From NCBI RefSeq assembly GCF_905404315.1, contig NC_066265.1, forward strand, positions 24,576,501-24,640,500: DNA of 64,000 nt, read 5' to 3'. A program made the translations under genes and the position numbers. A model generated the notes under the pieces. The model did no database searches. It saw only the letters and a program-made list of their open reading frames with translations, and had not been told where the DNA came from. Below, in pieces: positions 10,901 to 20,450 of this stretch; the stretch's first letter is position 1; every line of letters starts with the position of its first letter. This DNA comes from Leptidea sinapis (Eukaryota > Arthropoda > Insecta > Lepidoptera > Pieridae).

Positions 10901-13900
10901 TGATCAGTATTGCCATTTAAGAAGTATAATAGATAATATAATAGATCTTGATAGGCCACTTCACTCATTTTCAAAGTGAAAAGAAACCAAGTTACATATC
11001 ATGAAATAAACAATGTTCTATTGGACAAGTTTATAAGTAAGCCCGTTAATAGAATAAGTAATGTAAAATGTGTATATTTATAGGGTTTAATAATACATAT
11101 ACCCAATATATGCATGTAAATAAGTTCTTATCATTAAAATTTCGTACTAAAAATTTTATTATATTATAGTTAAACAAGCAAATAAAAGCTATTTCCCTAT
11201 AATCCAATTACATACAATCTTACATACATTCAATCTTAATAATATCATAAAATGTGAAAAGAAATTAAGAACATGTATGTCGCTTGGATCTATGAATGAC
11301 ACTAGTCTTTTCCTATAGTAAAGAGTTCAGTTCGGGCTGGACACAAGTTGGGCGGATGTTAATATACCACCATGTGCTCACTTGAGTTTAGATAGGTGGA
11401 CAATGTACTGAATTGCATGTATACAAAGTTTCTGGCATGTGCTCACTGTTCGTAACACTATAGATTTATTAAAGCACCACTTAGTTTAATTCCAGAATGT
11501 ATATGTATTGTAATTTACAGTATTAATTGTTACACATTTTAAAGATGTGTGAATCTTTTAGAATTATTTTTGAGGTTAGTTCATACACTAGTACCGCTTC
11601 GGAATCAAATGGTGTTTTGAGAGAGAAGAAACAGCACAAGTTACTCTCATAGCATTCATTTTTGTGTTAGTGGAAGGTCTATCTGTGAACAAATACATAA
11701 TCTTACCAAGACCAGCTCCTACCATGGAGGCAGCAAGACCCAAGTTACACTTATAAATAGCACCAGTGATTGTCCCAGCCACTACATACTCCAGAACTGA
11801 ATTCTTATCTCTGTAGACAGATATAGTTGTCGCTACCAAGCTGAAAAATATAAATGAACAATTATTGACAATGTAGATATATCCTGCTAAAATTATAATA
11901 AAATATATAATCTAATATATAAAATTCTCATGTCATGGTGTTAAACATTGAACCCTCCGAACCGGCTTGACCCATTCTCATGAATTTTTGAGTGCATATT
12001 GGGTAGGTCTGAGGATCAGACAACATCTATTTTCAATGACCCTAAATGTTAAGAGTGGTCCACACGAAATTTTTTTTTTATTTATTTGACATTTTTTTAA
12101 TTTGTTTGATTATGAGTCAGCATTAAAAAATACATACAACTTCAAATTTTCACTCATCTACGATCAACAGTTACTTTTGTATCGCGATTTTAATATCGGC
12201 AATACAATGTTTGCTGGGTCAGCTAGTAATATATATACAATTGTAAAAGCAATCGCCTAACAATAAACTTATTGACTTGACATTCACTCAAACACCCATA
12301 AAATGTATCAATAAAATTCAGAGAATTTTTGAACATATTTTAATAAGAAATTTAAGAACACAGCAATGCCTGTAAATACACATGAAATTTCATAATGCTT
12401 ATATTGATGATTTATTAATCAATGTATGAAAATGACAGATAATATTTGGACTGCAGATTGCCTTTATAATCACTACTGCACGAGTTTTTATCGATCATAT
12501 ATACATAAACAATGCAGCTCACTCTCAGCACAGTCTCATTCATGATAGCCAAATATTCTGACTGTTGAGCCACACAAAGTTTAAACTAATCACAACACAA
12601 TACAAGTTTGCCAGCAACTCCAGTAAAACCATTATCATGTGGTCAGCTGTTCTGAAAAGCTGTTTCACCTGATTTCAACTGCTGAATTCCACCTTGATAT
12701 AACACACCCCAACACAAATTAGGATATCATCCTCACCTTCTAGATATGTGGCGGTTGTTAAGGAACTTTTTTCCAAAGTGTGTACACCTTCCTTAAAGAC
12801 CACAAACACTCTTGTGTTGCAAGAGAATATGGGTGGAGGTGATCACTTAACACCAGTAGACCTATACACTCATTTGCCTTCCTTTTCCATAAAAAAATCT
12901 AAACAAAAATAATGTTACTGTGATAGTCCACCTGTGGCCAAGGGGACCTTGAACTATTAAAGTTTATATTTCCTGTCAATAAAATTCTTATTCAGTTACA
13001 GAAGTCAGTCCATACCTGTACAAGCCTGTGAAGAATCCAAGTCTCCAGCCCCATTTGTAGCCTCCCTTAGCAAAAGCTATTGTTACATAGTCTTGGAGTT
13101 TTTTCTAGAAGCAACAATTAAATTTGATTTATTAATAAAGTTATATATCTATACTAATATTATAAAGCTGCAGTGTTTGTTGGTTTGAACGAGCTAATCT
13201 CTGGTACTACTGGTCCGATTTGAATGATTCTTTCAGTGTTGGGTAGTCCATTTAATCCATGTAGTCCAATTTGGCCATCATCCATTTATTGAGGAAGGCT
13301 ATTTTTTTTTTTCAAAATTAGGGATCCGTAATAAAATTGCTATTTTGTAACACAAGGTGTAAAATCGGAAACCTATTTTTGTGTGCGCTGCAAAAACTAT
13401 TGACAATAGAACAAAATGATGTACAATATATATATAGGCAATATTTTATTACTTATAAAACTATCGCGTTAATTATACTTTTATGGCAAAACAATGTTTG
13501 CCGGGTCAGCTAGTTTAGTTATAAATTTGGAGAAGGCTTTTACAAGGGCTCCATATGTACAACAGTACAGGACAACACTAATATTACTTTTAAGCACTTA
13601 GAACCTTACACTACTAACAATAAATCATACAGAAAAAAAATATATTTAATTGATGTGCAACGGTAAGATATATTCTTATTGTTATTATTAATTTGACATT
13701 ATAACTAAACACTATAATGTTATTATTATGATATAACTATGTATAAATCATGTAATTTTAAGTTTACTAATGAACAATACCTTTATAACTTAAATATAAC
13801 TTTTATCAATAATTTCAAAACTAAAGACATTGAATGCATGAAATCAGAATAGCTACCTTAAACTAATAATATTATAAAGGGTACCTTTGCTTCAAATGTG

Positions 13901-14519
13901 GACTTAAAAATAGTTGCTTGATTATTCTCCAAAAAGTATAAATAGGCATCCCTTGATTTCATGAAACCTCCATATATAACACCAAAAAATACACCAACCA
14001 TAGAAGCTTGTAAAACATTGTGCATTTCAAGGGAAACTTCATCAGAGTCGCTGTAATTAAATTGTTCAGGAAAAATTTAAATAATAAAATAAAAATTGCT
14101 AGAGTTAAATTCAATGTCAAAGAAATTGTAGTCTCACTTACATTAATATATTTTTTTAAGATAATAGGAACAAAAATTGTTTGACACAAACAATGAAAAA
14201 ATATTACATGTAAATTTAATTTGATTAACAAATTATTGCATTCATAATATTGGCAAACTTTAGCAGGCAATTTCATAAGTTCCTTTATAAATCTTGATTT
14301 GTATCCAGGGTATGTGTATATGAAATCTATTTATACTCACTTCGTACTATACATTTCCTTTACTCTGTCCCAACCAGTTTTTGCTGCTGGTGATTTTAAT
14401 GGTTCCAGCAAATTATAGTCATTTTCATTATTAGACTTAATAAATGGTATTATGACACCCGATGGAATAAGACGCTGGGCCGTTTTGTAGAATATTCTTC
14501 TGTTAAATGGTCTAAACAT
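7955..14519 (-). CDS. TIMMDC1: TIMMDC1, complex I assembly factor (six coding exons)
   Basis: Inner mitochondrial membrane protein of the Tim17/22/23-related group; in animals TIMMDC1 helps build the membrane arm of NADH dehydrogenase (complex I). Coding exons on the minus strand: 14341-14519, 13885-14050, 13016-13104, 11707-11840, 10545-10653 and 7955-8072. All junctions keep frame and are GT-AG (donors GTGAGT, GTACCC, GTATGG, GTAAGA, GTATAT). The product is 264 residues, close to the 285 of human TIMMDC1. Landmarks are GVFFGVIYGGF, then KWGWRLGFFTGLY, then YRDKNSVLEYVVAGTITGA and GLAASMVGAGLGAALSLVGG, giving several glycine-rich membrane segments, and a polar, acidic C-terminal tail. The ATG at 14517-14519 has an AAAATG context; an upstream in-frame TTG was rejected as start. 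Introns carry Helitrons, LINE pieces and a MITE. No coding damage is seen, so the gene is probably active. The exon structure is inferred and needs transcript support. Confidence 0.93.
8073..9282. other. First part of TIMMDC1 intron 5, unrecognised sequence
   Basis: AT-rich intron DNA. Sequences around 8160-8340 and 8880-9030 contain similar words such as CGATAATA, TATCGAAT and CTAAGAGTAGG and may be an old repeat, but I could not define ends. No coding exon seen here. Confidence 0.35.
9283..9362. repeat. Direct repeat, copy 2 (about 80 bp)
   Basis: Partner of 7727-7805, same orientation, 1556 bp apart, inside TIMMDC1 intron 5. Confidence 0.75.
9483..10286. mobile_element. Terminal-inverted-repeat MITE split by a LINE insertion
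   Basis: The left end ATTTAGTGCTCGAACGATGG is matched, inverted, at the right end by ATTTAGTGCTTGATTGACAG; the similarity continues through GACGTCGGTC and GTAGC for about 47 bp. The interior is GC-richer than the intron and has no open frame of its own. A family A LINE piece (9675-10183) sits inside, so the MITE itself is about 290 bp. It lies in TIMMDC1 intron 5. Superfamily not assigned. Confidence 0.65.
9675..10183 (+). mobile_element. 5'-truncated family A LINE
   Basis: About 85-90% identical to the 3' 500 bp of the element at 4692-6325, starting at ATCAGCTCGATCCATTTGAC and ending TCCTATTCCATA plus an A run. Several frameshifts are present, so it is dead. Inserted into a MITE in TIMMDC1 intron 5, in the sense opposite to the gene. 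Confidence 0.93.
10290..10412 (+). mobile_element. Short family A LINE 3' fragment
   Basis: Contains ATGATTCCTCTGGTGTTGCA and GATGATCACTTACC followed by a degraded tail, matching the last about 120 bp of family A. Strongly diverged. Confidence 0.7.
10691..10893 (+). mobile_element. RTE-type LINE 3' fragment with internal deletion
   Basis: Matches the C-terminal coding end of lepidopteran RTE 'endonuclease-reverse transcriptase': it begins GATCGAATCAGAAATGAGGA, includes KLKWQWAGH and the GRWGSKVLEW-coding stretch, then jumps over about 120 bp to the 3' end GTCTTCCGGCTGATGATGAT. The (GAT)n tail is typical of RTE elements. Lies in TIMMDC1 intron 4. Confidence 0.85.
10955..11060 (+). mobile_element. 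Fragment of family B LINE reverse transcriptase
   Basis: ACTTCACTCAT(T)TTCAAAGTGAAAAGAA and the following about 80 bp match the RT fragment at 25755-26160. Short and degenerate, in TIMMDC1 intron 4. Confidence 0.55.
11585..11645 (-). mobile_element. Fragment of family B LINE 3' UTR
   Basis: CTAGTACCGCTTCGGAA and GAGAGAAGAA match, in the same orientation, the 3' UTR piece at 52977-53175. Only about 60 bp remain. Confidence 0.5.
11911..12226 (+). mobile_element. Non-autonomous Helitron, type Y
   Basis: Starts TCTAATATATAAAATTCTCA directly after a host A and ends GCTGGGTCAGCTAG directly before a host T, the A|T target expected of Helitrons, with no target duplication. No coding capacity. Further copies at 39462-39820 and 41887-42177. 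Lies in TIMMDC1 intron 3. Confidence 0.85.
12650..12895 (+). mobile_element. Decayed family A LINE 3' end
   Basis: Contains GAAAAGCTGTTTCACCTGAT, GGATATCATCCTCACC, GTGTACACCTTCCTTAAAGA and the terminal TTCCATAAAAAAA, with an internal deletion relative to 4692-6325. In TIMMDC1 intron 3. Confidence 0.85.
13148..13513 (+). mobile_element. Non-autonomous Helitron, type X
   Basis: Starts TCTATACTAATATTATAAAG after a host A and ends GCCGGGTCAGCTAG before a host T. Shares its 3' end with type Y but has a different body (GGTACTACTGGTCCGATTTG). A second copy, inverted, is at 39113-39461. Lies in TIMMDC1 intron 2. Confidence 0.85.
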
Positions 14520-14945
14520 TTTATACAAATACAGTCCTTCAAAACGTAAGAAACATTTAAGTTTACAATTTACATTATAGCGAGATAATTTGCGTGATTA
14601 AATAACATGTATTCCTAAACTAAAGGCCCTTATTTATGTTATTCTATGTAGATTTATTCCTATTTTATATGTTTCTTTAAATTTAATTTTTTGTGCAAAA
14701 AATGACAATACTGAACCCACAGAAACAGAATGACAGATGAGAACACCTTTAGTTTAATCTAACGACCTAACCTCTTAGGTCATATTTCATAACTTATGAC
14801 ATTAGAGCTTGATCTCTGCGACATGTTATGTCAAAGTGTGTCAAACTGACATTCCTAGGGCTGTCAGATATTAAAAATTGTCAATAGAAATTATAACCGT
14901 ATTATTATAAATTTTATTTTGGGTTTAGTTTAAGTACAAACGTTA
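14520..14945 (-). promoter_or_regulatory. TIMMDC1 upstream region
   Basis: About 400 bp of AT-rich DNA upstream of the TIMMDC1 ATG, expected to hold the 5' UTR and promoter. No TATA box or clear initiator could be assigned with confidence; placement is by position only. Confidence 0.25.
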
Positions 14946-14964
14946 CTAAATATAAACGAATAGT

Positions 14965-15170
14965 TTTATATAAAATACATGTATTCTCTTAAAGGACACA
15001 AGTACACCCCAAATCCATATTAACAATCTTGCATATATGTATATTATAAACTCCTGTTCGCAATTATTATCAAATTGAACATCCCGCTCCCAATCTTCTT
15101 CCATTAGTCTTTTGCATTTGGTAACCACCTTCATCAATTCTTTAAAATTAAAAAGCTTTGTCTCACTAGA
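14965..15170 (-). other. Possible orphan coding exon, function unknown
   Basis: On the minus strand a polypyrimidine acceptor (TTTATTTTTTCTAG) is followed by an open stretch of about 60 codons including KRLMEEDWERDVQFDNN and YIYARLLIWIWGVLV. The mix of charged residues, an EDW motif and a hydrophobic end loosely resembles insect odorant receptor exons, but the match is weak. No adjoining exons were found, and TIMMDC1 begins 430 bp downstream. It may be a gene relic or chance. Confidence 0.2.
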
Positions 15171-15180
15171 AAAAATAAAC

Positions 15181-15554
15181 TATGAATATCATTTTCATTT
15201 TGTTTACAATTTATGAGTAATTTTTTGTTAATTATGTAATTTATTTTTAAACAAATAAACTTAAGGTTTTACTTAAGAATATTTATATTATCCACAAATT
15301 ACCCCCAATTCCTAGGTACACCACAGTACTGGCCTAGGTACATACCCTATGTTGTACCATAGCCATAAATCCCTTTTTTCGTTTTAATTATTAAAACATT
15401 TGTAAGTATGAAATATACATTTTTGATATTTTGGTGGTGAATTCTCAAATAATTGACCATACAATAATATTCAAAAATCATGTTAGTTCAACAAAAAAAT
15501 AGATATTATCTAAAAAAAACTGTCCTAGGTACAACAGGTTCCCCTATATTGCTA
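15181..15554. other. AT-rich intergenic sequence
   Basis: Nothing recognised. Two short CCTAGGTAC words occur (15313 and 15333) without further structure. Confidence 0.35.
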
Positions 15555-17625
15555 CCTGATTCTGTCATTCTTTAATTATTACAAGAACGTCATCAACATA
15601 AGTATCTCCAAATTTTAATACAGTTTGGTCCGGTAGTAATGGCCTTCTTCTCAATGTATTGTATATATTATTAGCAACCACCGGTGCGACGGGACTATGG
15701 TTACTGTTTGTAGAAAATATTAGGTCCTTACATATGAAATTGGCGTTTTGTATGGGAGGAACAAAAAGTCGAATATTTTTAAATATAATAATATATTTGA
15801 TTAATCAAAGTATGAACCATTGTTTTCTATGCACTTTTGCCATCTCATAGGTAGTTCATTGATCCCTTTACTAAAAAAACCAGTCGGACGGACGGGTCAA
15901 TAAAATCTGTGAAGGTTTGGACTGCCCCATCAGAGTTAAATTTTTTCCTTTGCAAGAAGTTGTCCAAATTTCGAAAAAAATGGTAATCTGTTGCAGCAAG
16001 GTCCGGGGAGTACGGAGCATGTCTTAGACATTCCAATTGAAGCTCTACTATTTTGGTAGCCGTCTGTTGTGCAGTGTATAGTCTAGCGTTGTCGTGAAGT
16101 AGCAGTGGTGTGGAGCGATTGACCAGCCTAGGTTGTTTAGCTGCTAGCTTTTCCATCATGGCTTGCAATTGCTGAGAATAGACATCAGCCGTAATAGTCT
16201 GGCCAGATTTGAGAAAACTGGAATGAACAATACGGGCACTAGTCCACCAAACGCTTTAAAGTAACTTTTTTGGGGTTAATTTTCGCTTGGGGCAGGATTT
16301 GGCTGGCTGGCCAGGATCCAACCATTGCGCTGAGCGCTTTCGATTATCGTAAAGAATCCATTTTTCATCACAGGTAATGATTCGGTTAAAAATACCTTAA
16401 TAATGTAACGCAGCAGTCGACGCGCGTTTGCCGGTTTGCTTCAGTCAATTCGTGAGGTACCCACCTTTCAAGCTTTTTAATCTTCCCAATTTGCTTCAAG
16501 TGAATTAAAACAGTTTTATCACTAACACCGCAGCCTGCAGCTAACTCGGACGTGGTTTGCGATGGATCCGCTTCCACAATAGCCTTCAATACTTCATTAT
16601 CAAGTTGGGTCTCAGAACGTCCACGGGGCTTGTTCTGCAGGTCGAAATTTCCAGAAAGAAAACGTTGGAACCAAAAACGAACTGTGTTTTCTTTTGCAAT
16701 ATGACCGCCATACACATCATTCACCCTTCGAGTCGTTTCCGCAGCACTAGTGCCCCGGCGGAACTCGTACTCGTAAATAATGCGATACTCTAAGTTTTCC
16801 ATTTTGTAAAATAAGTGACGCAAACAGAAAAAAACAGAAGAAAAAAACAAATGAATGACGTTCATTGAAGCACAAATACATGAGTAAATAGCTGTACAAA
16901 TTTGAATTTGGAATTCCTTACCAAAGAGGAGAACACCGTGATTAAAGTGGCCAGTACGAAATACGCCAATTTCATATGTAAGGACCTAATATTTTCTTTT
17001 ATATTAGAAGTACTCAGAATGGAAAAAGTGCTGTAATAACTTAACACGTTCCGTAGAAATGTTATTATTTCGAAGAATACTTGTTCTCACTGTTAGGCAT
17101 TTGATAATTGAAACGTAAGTGAACAATTATTCCACATCGAAACTGACCATTGTTTCCCCTTCCTCATGCCTAGTATTCTGAATAATACTTACGAAATCTT
17201 GGGAGTCTTTTAAATGTAATTTTGTCCTTCCCACCAAAGATGCTATAAGTACTTTAGTTGTATGTTCATCAGTGAGGGATTTGATTTGGCTGACAATGGG
17301 TCTCAGCGGAGTGTCTTTCTTATGAACTTTGGGAGGCCATAATGTTTTGGTGGTTGAACAATACTGGGAGGTAGTAAATATTTATAAGTGGCTTCCCGAA
17401 TTATATCATGACATTCCTGAATAAGGTACGAAGTTTGGTGAGTCAAACTAGTCGTAGGGTAGGTCCTTTATTATATGTGATTGTGTCACGTAAGAGTATG
17501 TTAAATTTTTCTTCGTAATCAGTGACATTCATATCAACTGTCGCATTGCCCTTAACAGACTATTTATATTGTGTATAATAATATTTTTATTGTCATTCAA
17601 GTTTTTAAGTGCCTTTCGTTCCTAC
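15555..17625 (-). mobile_element. Penelope-like retroelement remnant, interrupted by a mariner
   Basis: Minus-strand fragments of a Penelope-like reverse transcriptase in the expected order. Near 17610-17460 there is ALKNLNDNKNIII and later KGNATVDMNVTDYEEKFNIL. Near 17330-17160 there is HYGLPKVHKKDTPLRPIVSQ followed by IKSLTDEH. At 17140 the RT motif A, MVSFDV, is followed by a nonsense codon. After the mariner, 15700-15560 reads PVAPVVANNIYNTLRRR and FGDTYVDDVLVII, where YVDD is the catalytic motif. Stops and frameshifts make it a pseudogene. The GIY-YIG endonuclease was not seen. The mariner at 15720-16989 splits it cleanly. Confidence 0.8.
15720..16989 (-). mobile_element. Mariner-family DNA transposon (1270 bp), transposase broken
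   Basis: Bounded by inverted repeats of about 28 bp beginning TTAGGTCCTTACATATGAAA, flanked by TA on both sides (15718-15719 and 16990-16991), as expected for mariner. The transposase reads on the minus strand from ATG 16800-16802: helix-turn-helix part with NDVYGGHIAKENTVRFWFQR, then TCDEKWILYDNRKRSAQWLD, then STPLLLHDNAR and APYSPDLAATDYHFF, so the three catalytic aspartates of the D,D34D type are present. A frameshift near 16387 and a stop near 16258 disable it. The matching inverted repeats suggest moderate age. It inserted into a Penelope element. Confidence 0.95.
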
Positions 17626-17737
17626 TGAGCAATATTGGGTTATGGAAGCGTGTGTAGAATATATTGTGTGTATTCTTTTTCTGTTATTTGGTTGAGTTCT
17701 CGTGACAGGTTCCATCATGCTCGCTCAAAATATGTCA

Positions 17738-18060
17738 TTGTTTGTGGCGGCTACTTGGGGCGGGACGTTCTCTTCCCTAAAATATGGTCGACGGAGGTGA
17801 TGGCTGGCCCATGCGTCATGCTCGTGAGAGGGTGCTACTTACGGTGGCAGGATGATCCTATAATCAGAAATTCTGCTTCATGGTTTAAAAATTAAAGTAA
17901 TTATATTTTTTATAATCGCTAATAAAATGCTCCAAATACCTTTATTTATTTACGGTGTGTGTGGATTAATGCATCTACTGTACTCAATAAATCGTGTTCT
18001 TACGTATTAATCTGCACTTACTTTTTTTTTATTACTCGTGTAAGGCGTTGAGTACTTGAC
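17738..18060 (+). repeat. Dispersed repeat R, copy 1
   Basis: Nearly colinear with 54143-54890: both share TTGTGGCGGC, CCCTAAAATATGGTCGA, CCATGCGT...CATGCTC and TTTACGGTGTGTGTGGATT. The shared 3' part TTACTCGTGTAAGGC also occurs at 59860-60175. Probably the 3' region of an unidentified retroelement. Confidence 0.7.
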
Positions 18061-18156
18061 GTTTAATCATTTCTAGCTTCTCTGTGTCAAATATCAATTA
18101 CTGTCATTTTAACAAAGTAACCAAGCTCATAATCACAATAAAAGAAAAATAAACTG

Positions 18157-18870
18157 TCATATTTCATTTTTTGATTGTGACATTGCGATATGATAGTGTT
18201 GAGATGGCCTTGATTTGAGTTCGGCGACTTCTAGTGATAGTTTTCGTATCTCGTTAATAAGGAATTGTGTGTGATCTACCTGATTTGACGTCGATGATTC
18301 TGGAACTGATGCTGGTGGCTGGCTGGAGACGGCTGCTACCTCCTGGATTTGCTCCATCATCATGTCAGCAAGCAACGCTAGTTCCTCCAGCGTGGACTTC
18401 GCGCTGAATGACTCGCTGACGGCAAGCACGGAGCGGACGTGGGCTGGCAGCAGCTTACTCCACATCATGCGGAGGGTGGAGTCTGTAGCCTTGTCCATTG
18501 CAAGGTTACGCATGCGTCGCAGTAGCTGTGAAGGCTTCTGGTCTCCAAGCTCCATCTCGGCGAGTAGCTTCTGGAACTTGCGGCTGTCGGATCTTCATAC
18601 ACCGATATGAGACGTTCCTTGATTGCTGAATATTGTTTGTCTCTCGGTATGTTAAATAGGATGTCTGAGATTTGTTCGATGTCAGCCTTTTCTAATTGGA
18701 CGAGCACCATCTGTGTCAGCTGGGCTTGACTCCTCTTGAGGTCATCGGTGGCGGCTTCAAAGCTATGATACCACAATCACGGATTTTCCCGCCAAAATGG
18801 TGGTATGCGCATCGACAGTGAAATGGTGGAGATTTCTGTCGCGGTGGGCGCTGGGAGTGGCTGAGCCTGG
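18157..18870 (-). pseudogene. LTR-retrotransposon gag remnant
   Basis: Minus-strand frames spell a Gag-type N-terminal domain of insect Gypsy-like elements. It starts near 18881, has MRIPPFWRENP followed by a nonsense codon (around 18780), then SFEAATDDLKRSQAQL and ISDILFNIPRDKQY, then a frameshift near 18590 into the frame with MELGDQKPSQLLRRMRNLA and a Q/S-rich tail ending near 18157. Pol is absent, so the element is truncated at its 3' side. Broken by at least one stop and one frameshift. Family placement rests on remembered features of DUF7041-type gag proteins and is not verified. Confidence 0.7.
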
Positions 18871-19008
18871 TTTGTGTCTTCCATTTCTTCGTCGGGTAGA
18901 TATTCCTCGAGCAGAGATTCGATGAACAGAAATTCGTCGTTTTGGAGAGCTGGTGAAGCTGTTCTTCGATGTGTAGCCGGGCAGAGGTTCGGTGTTCTTC
19001 TGTTCAGG

Positions 19009-19160
19009 ATTCCTGGCTTCCTTCCGTCGGCGTTCTTGTTCGGGCTTCCTGGCTTCCTTCCGTCGGTGTTCTTGGTCGGGCTTCCTTCCGTCGGTGATCT
19101 TGTTCGGGCTTCCTTCCGTCGGTGTTCTTGTTCGGGTTCCTTCCGTCGGTGTTCTTGTTC
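19009..19160 (-). repeat. 27-28 bp tandem repeats in LTR-element leader
   Basis: Four to five units containing TTCCTTCCGTCGGTGTTCTT (plus-strand view), the first two extended to about 36 bp. They lie between the gag start and the putative primer-binding site, in the untranslated leader. The serine/phenylalanine-rich open frames here are products of the repeat. Confidence 0.85.
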
Positions 19161-19917
19161 GGGGTCACCACTTTAGAGACTCAGCGTTTGGAGATTAAAT
19201 AAAACAACTGCATGACTGCGAGGAATATGTGGAAGATGATATATTTTACTTCGGTTACATGATATATATACAAAATCCTTAAAACTAGTTAACCAATTAC
19301 AATTGTAACTTAAAAAATATTACAACAACAATTACAATTACAACAAGTTTAGAAAATACACACCAATACTAAAGCTTACATTTTGACCAATAGTAAAACG
19401 TTTCATTCAATAAGAATTGAGAATAATATTATGTGTTCTATCTCGCTATAAAACTAATGTTATCGCAGTGAACCGGCCAGCGAGCGCGCGCTTGTGTAAA
19501 TTCGCGTCGAACCTCGATCATCCGATGTCAATGAGCATTTAGAGCACCTACTCTGTCGCTCATTGATTAAAATTGCATGAATAGTGCTTGACGCCCCGAC
19601 GCTTCAGTCGAGTACGCTCGGCCTTGCTCTGCGGTTGTGTAACGTGGAGCATATGACTGATCACGTGAGTATATCTGCGGTCGTCCAGAGAAAGTGACGA
19701 TGCTTGTACTTCGATGAGCTGACTACTGGTGATCTGTATGATTCTATGACTTGATGTACAGCATTATGAAATGGTTCTTATCAGAGCTAATATTACGGTA
19801 TATAAAATAAAATGTTCTTTTCAGAACGAATCTTTCGGCATACGCTTATTACAGTTAATATGCACGATCTATAATACTACGAAGGTATTACGTTGCAAGT
19901 TAGATATTAGACATTTG
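19161..19917 (-). mobile_element. Putative 5' LTR and primer-binding site
   Basis: On the minus strand TGGTGACCCCGAAC (about 19158-19171) is a typical insect LTR-element primer-binding region just before the leader. The preceding about 740 bp, possibly starting TGTCTAATATCTAAC at 19917, would be the LTR. It contains a TTTTATTTAATC stretch near its 3' end. No second LTR is in the window, so both ends are inferred. Confidence 0.45.
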
Positions 19918-19934
19918 TATTAATTGATATTATT

Positions 19935-20450
19935 GGTTGTAGGTACAGCTACAAAACCAGATCCTCTAAGGTCCACTCCACTGGAACATCTCTCACGATA
20001 CCCATGCGGATCACATTGTTGGATGGAATAATGGCGTCATATTTTGCTGCAGCAAGACTATTATGTTCCAAAATGGTGTAAAAAGTGACCGAATTTAATT
20101 GGTCGAAGTATAATGCTGAAAGCAGGTTCACACTCTTTACTTACATGTACAAAAAAAGGAGCATCGTCCAGATCAGAATACCGTTTTCTATTACCTTCAT
20201 ACTCAGGTAAGGTATAAATAGACTGAATGGATCCGACTATTTGAATTTTTCTTGAGTAGTTGAGATGATTGAGGATCTACGTCACTTTGTCTTTTCCTTG
20301 AAGGACGGGTCGAATTTATGTTCATGGGAGATGGATTACTAAGGGAATTTTGACCAGAAATCCCTTTCCCGGGATCGGGGGGAGGGATGCCACCGATCAT
20401 ATTTACACAAACTGAAGACTTACAATTATATATGAGACAACACACTTATA
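19935..20450 (-). pseudogene. Jockey-type LINE ORF1 remnant
   Basis: Minus-strand pieces resemble the nucleic-acid-binding ORF1 of lepidopteran jockey-like LINEs: PSRKRQSDVDPQSSQ near 20300, EGNRKRYSDLDDAPFFVHV near 20200, then MNLLSALYFDQLNSVTFYT and SNNVIRMGIVRDVPVEWTL ending near 19955. The order is right but the frame shifts at least twice. Its 3' side stops at the LTR element. No zinc knuckles or ORF2 are present. Confidence 0.6.

Noticed and set aside
11588..11706. Extension of TIMMDC1 exon 4 past the GTAAGA donor (residues IMYLFTDRP...)
   Set aside because: A consensus donor at 11706-11701 and the in-frame match of exon 5 to the TIMMDC1 family show this is intron.
14520..14528. Upstream TTG start for TIMMDC1
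   Set aside because: Not an ATG; the ATG at 14517-14519 has a good context.
18874..19198. Arg/Ser/Phe-rich open frames with repeats
   Set aside because: They are plus-strand shadows of the tandem repeats in the LTR-element leader on the other strand.
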